A stretch of DNA of 17,579 nucleotides from Clostridiales bacterium (GTDB lineage Bacteria > Bacillota > Clostridia > Oscillospirales > Acutalibacteraceae): positions 1 to 17,579 of the forward strand of contig JAJBVC010000061.1 of the NCBI GenBank assembly GCA_020860025.1. Reading direction: 5' to 3'. A program made the translations under genes and the position numbers. Within the stretch, counting starts at the first letter, position 1, and each line of letters begins with the position of its first letter. This document shows, piece after piece, positions 14,514 to 17,579 of the stretch. The notes below the pieces were generated by a model that was given only the letters and a program-made list of their open reading frames with translations, was not told where the DNA came from and ran no database searches.

Positions 14514-14608
14514 ATACAAAATCAGTTATAACTAAAGCGAAAAAATGCTTTAAAAAAAGAGCAAAACTTTTAAAGGCTACTGCAAGAATGAAAGGTTTGG
14601 TAATCATT

Positions 14609-15106
14609 ATGAAAAAAGTCGCAATCATTATGGGTTCCGACAGCGATTTGCCGATTGTAACACCGGCAATAAAACAACTGAAAGAGCTTGGAATTGAAAC
14701 AGAGGTTCGTGTTATAAGCGCTCACCGTACACCTGAAGAGGCTCACGAATTTTCATCAAAGGCGATTGAAAACGGCTTTGGCGTAATTATAGCTGCCGCA
14801 GGAATGGCGGCTCATCTCGGCGGTGTGCTTGCCGCTTCAACAACGCTACCCGTTATCGGTATTCCGTGTTCATCAAAGGTGCTTGACGGTATGGACGCAA
14901 TGCTTGCAACCGTTATGATGCCTCCGGGAATTCCTGTTGCAACCGTTGGTGTTAATGCTGCAAAAAATGCCGCTCTTCTTGCTGCACAGATTCTTGCGGT
15001 AGGTGACGATAAGCTGATGGAAACGCTTATAAATATGAGAAAAGAAATGGCACAGCAGGTTCGTGACAAGGACGCAGCACTTCAGGAAAAACTTAAAGAA
15101 ATTTAG
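14609..15106 (+). CDS. purE: Phosphoribosylaminoimidazole carboxylase, PurE subunit
   Basis: Makes CAIR in de novo purine synthesis, either from N5-CAIR (class I mutase) or AIR plus CO2 (class II); I cannot settle the class, and purK is not in the window. From 14609 the protein has 165 residues and begins MKKVAIIMGSDSDLP, as homologs do. An in-frame ATG at 14588 would add MKGLVII. AAAGG precedes both (14572-14576 and 14591-14595), so the upstream start remains possible. Motifs: GSDSDLP phosphate loop, SAHRTPE with the conserved His, AAAGMAAHLGG, and DGMDAMLATVMMPPGIPVATV. It ends in TAG, 45 bases before purM. Confidence 0.94.
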   Translation: MKKVAIIMGSDSDLPIVTPAIKQLKELGIETEVRVISAHRTPEEAHEFSSKAIENGFGVIIAAAGMAAHLGGVLAASTTLPVIGIPCSSKVLDGMDAMLATVMMPPGIPVATVGVNAAKNAALLAAQILAVGDDKLMETLINMRKEMAQQVRDKDAALQEKLKEI

Positions 15107-15151
15107 TGTGACATAAACACTTGTAAAATTTAGAAAGGCTATAAAATTAGT

Positions 15152-16189
15152 ATGGAAAAAAGTTTTAGTGAAAGCTATGCAAAGGCAGGAGTTGACGTTA
15201 CAGCAGGCTATGAATCTGTCGAGCTTATAAAATCTCACGTTAAAAGAACTACTATACCCGGTGTTCTCGGTGCAATAGGCGGTTTCGGCGGTATGTTTGA
15301 ATTGCCTGTCAGCGAGTATAAAAATCCTGTTCTCGTTTCGGGTACTGATGGAGTAGGAACTAAACTCAAGATTGCTTTTCTTATGGACAAGCACGATACG
15401 GTCGGAATTGACTGTGTTGCAATGTGTGTGAACGATATTGCCTGTTCGGGCGCAAAACCGCTTTTTTTCCTTGATTATATAGCTTGCGGAAAAAATTATC
15501 CTAAAAAAATAGAGCAGATTGTTGCCGGAGTTGCAGAGGGCTGTGTTCAGTCAGGCTGCGCTCTTGTCGGCGGAGAAACTGCCGAGCATCCCGGTCTTAT
15601 GCCCGATGACGAATATGACCTTGCGGGATTTACGGTTGGCATCGGCGAAAAGGATAAGCTTGTATCGGGTGAGAATCTTGCGGTAGGTAACGCTTTGATC
15701 GGCGTCGCTTCATCAGGCGTACATTCAAACGGGTTTTCACTGGTGAGAAAAGTTTTCAACATTAACGCCAATACTGTCAAGGTTATATACAACGATCTTG
15801 GCAAATCGCTTGGAGAAGAGCTTTTGACCCCGACAAGAATATATGTTAAACCGCTTCTTGCGCTGATGGAAAAGGTTAATGTAAACGCAATCAGTCATAT
15901 AACTGGCGGCGGTTTTTATGAGAATGTACCGAGAATGTTGAATGACGGATTTACCGCTGTGATTGAAAAAGACAAGTGCTTTAAAATGCCCATATTCAAT
16001 CTTATTCAGCAAGTCGGAGGTATTCCTGAAAGGGATATGTATAATACGTTTAATATGGGAACGGGACTTGTTATCGCAGTTGACGCTGACAAGGCTGACG
16101 AGGCTGTAAGAATTTTACAGGATAACGGCGAAAAGGCGACGGTTATCGGCGAGATTAAAGCAGGTGAAAAGGGAGTAGAATTATGCTGA
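15152..16189 (+). CDS. purM: Phosphoribosylformylglycinamidine cyclo-ligase (AIR synthetase)
   Basis: Closes the imidazole ring: FGAM plus ATP gives AIR. The 345 residues match the family length. Motifs are SYAKAGVDVTAGYESVELIK at the N-terminus, the ATP-binding GTDGVGTKLK (about 64-73), CVNDIACSGAKPLFFLDY, GGETAEHPG (His where Met is common) and SSGVHSNGFSLVRKV. AAAGG at 15134-15138 is the likely ribosome binding site, 13 bases before the ATG. The end overlaps purN by 7 bases (ATGCTGA), indicating translational coupling. Confidence 0.96.
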   Translation: MEKSFSESYAKAGVDVTAGYESVELIKSHVKRTTIPGVLGAIGGFGGMFELPVSEYKNPVLVSGTDGVGTKLKIAFLMDKHDTVGIDCVAMCVNDIACSGAKPLFFLDYIACGKNYPKKIEQIVAGVAEGCVQSGCALVGGETAEHPGLMPDDEYDLAGFTVGIGEKDKLVSGENLAVGNALIGVASSGVHSNGFSLVRKVFNINANTVKVIYNDLGKSLGEELLTPTRIYVKPLLALMEKVNVNAISHITGGGFYENVPRMLNDGFTAVIEKDKCFKMPIFNLIQQVGGIPERDMYNTFNMGTGLVIAVDADKADEAVRILQDNGEKATVIGEIKAGEKGVELC

Positions 16190-16806
16190 ACATAGCGGTT
16201 CTCGTTTCAGGCGGAGGAACAAATTTACAGGCGCTGATTGACGCTCAAAACTCCGGTGAAATAAAAAACGGCAAAATCACCTGCGTAATTTCTTCAAAAG
16301 CAGACGCATATGCGCTTGAAAGAGCAAAGAAAAACAGTATTGCAACACGTGTGATAGAACGCAGTGAGTACAGCGATATTAAATCGTATACGAGAGCTGT
16401 TACAGACGCACTTATTGAGGAAAAAGCAGATCTTGTCGTTTACGCAGGATTTATGACGATTTTGGATTCTCAAATTGTCGAGGCTTTTCCAAATAAGATG
16501 ATGAATGTTCACCCTGCTCTTATACCGTCATTTTGCGGTAAAGGATTTTACGGACTGCACGTTCACGAGGCTGTACTTGAAAGCGGAGTGAAGCTCACGG
16601 GAGCAACAGTTCATTTTGTTACCGAGGACTGCGACGCAGGGCCTATAATTATGCAAAAGGCTGTTGAAGTTAAAAACGGCGATACTCCGCAAATTCTCCA
16701 AAGAAGAGTTATGGAGGAATGTGAATGGAAAATTCTTCCCAAATCAGTTTCACTTTTCTGCGAGGGAAGAATTAAAGTGAACGGCAAAATAACAGAAATT
16801 ATTTAA
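16183..16806 (+). CDS. purN: Phosphoribosylglycinamide formyltransferase
   Basis: Transfers the formyl group of 10-formyl-THF to GAR, giving FGAR. The 207-residue protein starts MLNIAVLVSGGGTNLQAL, with the phosphate-binding glycine loop. The catalytic trio is present as Asn108, His110 and Asp151 in MMNVHPALIPSF and EDCDAGPII. The NVHPALIPSFCGKGFYGLHV variant is the clostridial form of the usual NIHPSLLP loop. GGGAG inside the end of purM serves as its ribosome binding site. purO follows after 39 bases. Confidence 0.96.
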   Translation: MLNIAVLVSGGGTNLQALIDAQNSGEIKNGKITCVISSKADAYALERAKKNSIATRVIERSEYSDIKSYTRAVTDALIEEKADLVVYAGFMTILDSQIVEAFPNKMMNVHPALIPSFCGKGFYGLHVHEAVLESGVKLTGATVHFVTEDCDAGPIIMQKAVEVKNGDTPQILQRRVMEECEWKILPKSVSLFCEGRIKVNGKITEII

Positions 16807-16845
16807 AATCCAAAGTAAATATTATAGGTAATAGAGGTAAATATT

Positions 16846-17547
16846 ATGGAAATAAAATCTCTTGCATCAGAGCTTAATACAAATACATATCCGGGCAGAG
16901 GAATAGTTGTCGGAAAATCCACTGACGGCAAAAACGCAGTTATCGCTTATTTTATTATGGGCAGAAGCGTAAACAGCCGTAATCGTATTTTTGAGCCTAA
17001 CGATCGTGGTGGTATTCGCACAAAGGCGTTTGACGAATCAAAAATGGAAGATCCGTCGCTTATTATTTATAATCCTGTTTTAAAGCTTGACGGCAAAACT
17101 ATAGTTACAAACGGCGACCAAACTGATACGATTTATGATTTTATGCAAGACGGTCACTGCTATCGTCACGCTCTTTTGACAAGAGAATTTGAGCCTGACG
17201 CACCAAATTATACACCGAGAATATCAGCTGTTATCAAACCTGACGGCGACTATAATATGTCGATTCTCAAATCAAATATGGGTAAGCCTCAGTGCCTTAG
17301 ATTTTTCTTTGAATATCCTGCCGAAGCAGGTTTGGGTCATTTTATCCATACGTATAAATGCGACGGCGACCCTATACCGTCATTTGAGGGCGAGCCTACT
17401 CCCGTTAAAATTGACGGAGATATTGACTCCTTTACAAATATGATATGGTCAAATCTTAATGAGGACAATAAGGTTTCTCTCTTTACACGCTTCATTAACC
17501 TTGAAAACGGTGAAGAAGAAACAAGAATTATAAATAAGAATAAATAA
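16846..17547 (+). CDS. purO: IMP cyclohydrolase, archaeal PurO type
   Basis: 233 residues resembling the archaeal IMP cyclohydrolase family, which closes FAICAR to IMP, the last step of purine synthesis. The N-terminal NTYPGRGIVVGKSTDGKNAV and IAYFIMGRSVNSRNRIF (about 13-50) match the PurO opening (YxGRxxxVG...AYxxxxRSxxxR). The rest forms a mixed alpha/beta protein with conserved GDQTDTIYDFM and ALLTREFEPDAPNYTPRISA. Most bacteria use the PurH fusion instead. Here the cyclohydrolase stands alone after purN, so a separate AICAR formyltransferase would be expected close by. AGAGGT (16833-16838) precedes the ATG by 7 bases. A sequence search would confirm the family. Confidence 0.82.
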   Translation: MEIKSLASELNTNTYPGRGIVVGKSTDGKNAVIAYFIMGRSVNSRNRIFEPNDRGGIRTKAFDESKMEDPSLIIYNPVLKLDGKTIVTNGDQTDTIYDFMQDGHCYRHALLTREFEPDAPNYTPRISAVIKPDGDYNMSILKSNMGKPQCLRFFFEYPAEAGLGHFIHTYKCDGDPIPSFEGEPTPVKIDGDIDSFTNMIWSNLNEDNKVSLFTRFINLENGEEETRIINKNK

Positions 17548-17559
17548 TAATTATATTTA

Positions 17560-17579
17560 TTAAAAGGACTTTATCATTT
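17560..17579 (+). promoter_or_regulatory. Ribosome binding site of a next gene beyond the window
   Basis: AAAAGGAC about 15 bases after the purO stop looks like a Shine-Dalgarno sequence. No start codon is reached before the window ends. No terminator separates it from purO, so the operon probably continues, plausibly with AICAR formyltransferase. Confidence 0.4.

Noticed and set aside
14520..14587. A purine riboswitch or PurR box in the purE leader.
   Set aside because: No conserved purine-aptamer loops and no PurR-box-like pairs are visible; only a short palindrome and a weak stem occur.

Overview
The window looks like chromosomal DNA of a low-to-moderate GC Firmicute of the class Clostridia. 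The Ruminococcaceae/Oscillospiraceae group is most likely, but I have not tested this with a search. Supporting signs are AGGAGG-type ribosome binding sites, a T-box leader, a GatCAB amidotransferase operon, an archaeal-type IMP cyclohydrolase in a purine operon, and a secreted protein with a type I dockerin (typical of Ruminococcus-like fibre and starch degraders). All 17 genes I can support lie on the + strand. I see no phage, transposon, CRISPR or tRNA/rRNA gene.

Layout. (1) 1-2434: rpsU, with its own promoter, structured leader and terminator, then aroQ, efp, an acidic cysteine-rich zinc-ribbon protein and a small lipoprotein that appears to start at an ATT codon. (2) 2435-4548: a large inverted repeat, a sugar:cation symporter of the GPH/MelB family, and a translationally coupled zinc-ribbon membrane protein. 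(3) 4574-9795: a promoter and T-box leader, then aspS-gatC-gatA-gatB. This set makes Asp-tRNA (probably also Asp-tRNA-Asn) and amidates mischarged tRNAs to Asn-tRNA-Asn and/or Gln-tRNA-Gln. aspS carries one in-frame TAG at codon 416 with the reading frame intact on both sides. (4) 9837-12437: a promoter, a cytoplasmic family 3 glycoside hydrolase whose Shine-Dalgarno and start codon are separated by a small palindrome, and a terminator. (5) 12459-14462: a secreted leucine-rich-repeat protein ending in a dockerin. (6) 14485-17579: a promoter and the purine operon purE-purM-purN-purO. A ribosome binding site for a further gene sits at the right edge.

How they work together: most of the window is housekeeping (translation, shikimate and purine synthesis). 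The symporter, the GH3 enzyme and the dockerin protein point to life on plant or starch glycans.

The main oddity is the TAG inside aspS, which separates class II motif 3 from the rest of an essential enzyme. TAG ends aroQ and purE normally, so a general reassignment of TAG is unlikely. The choices are a point mutation, a sequence error, or readthrough. Other points worth a look are the ATT start, the T-box whose specifier I could not match to Asp or Asn, the palindrome in front of the GH3 gene, and the duplicated Asp/Cys motifs flanking the zinc ribbon next to efp.
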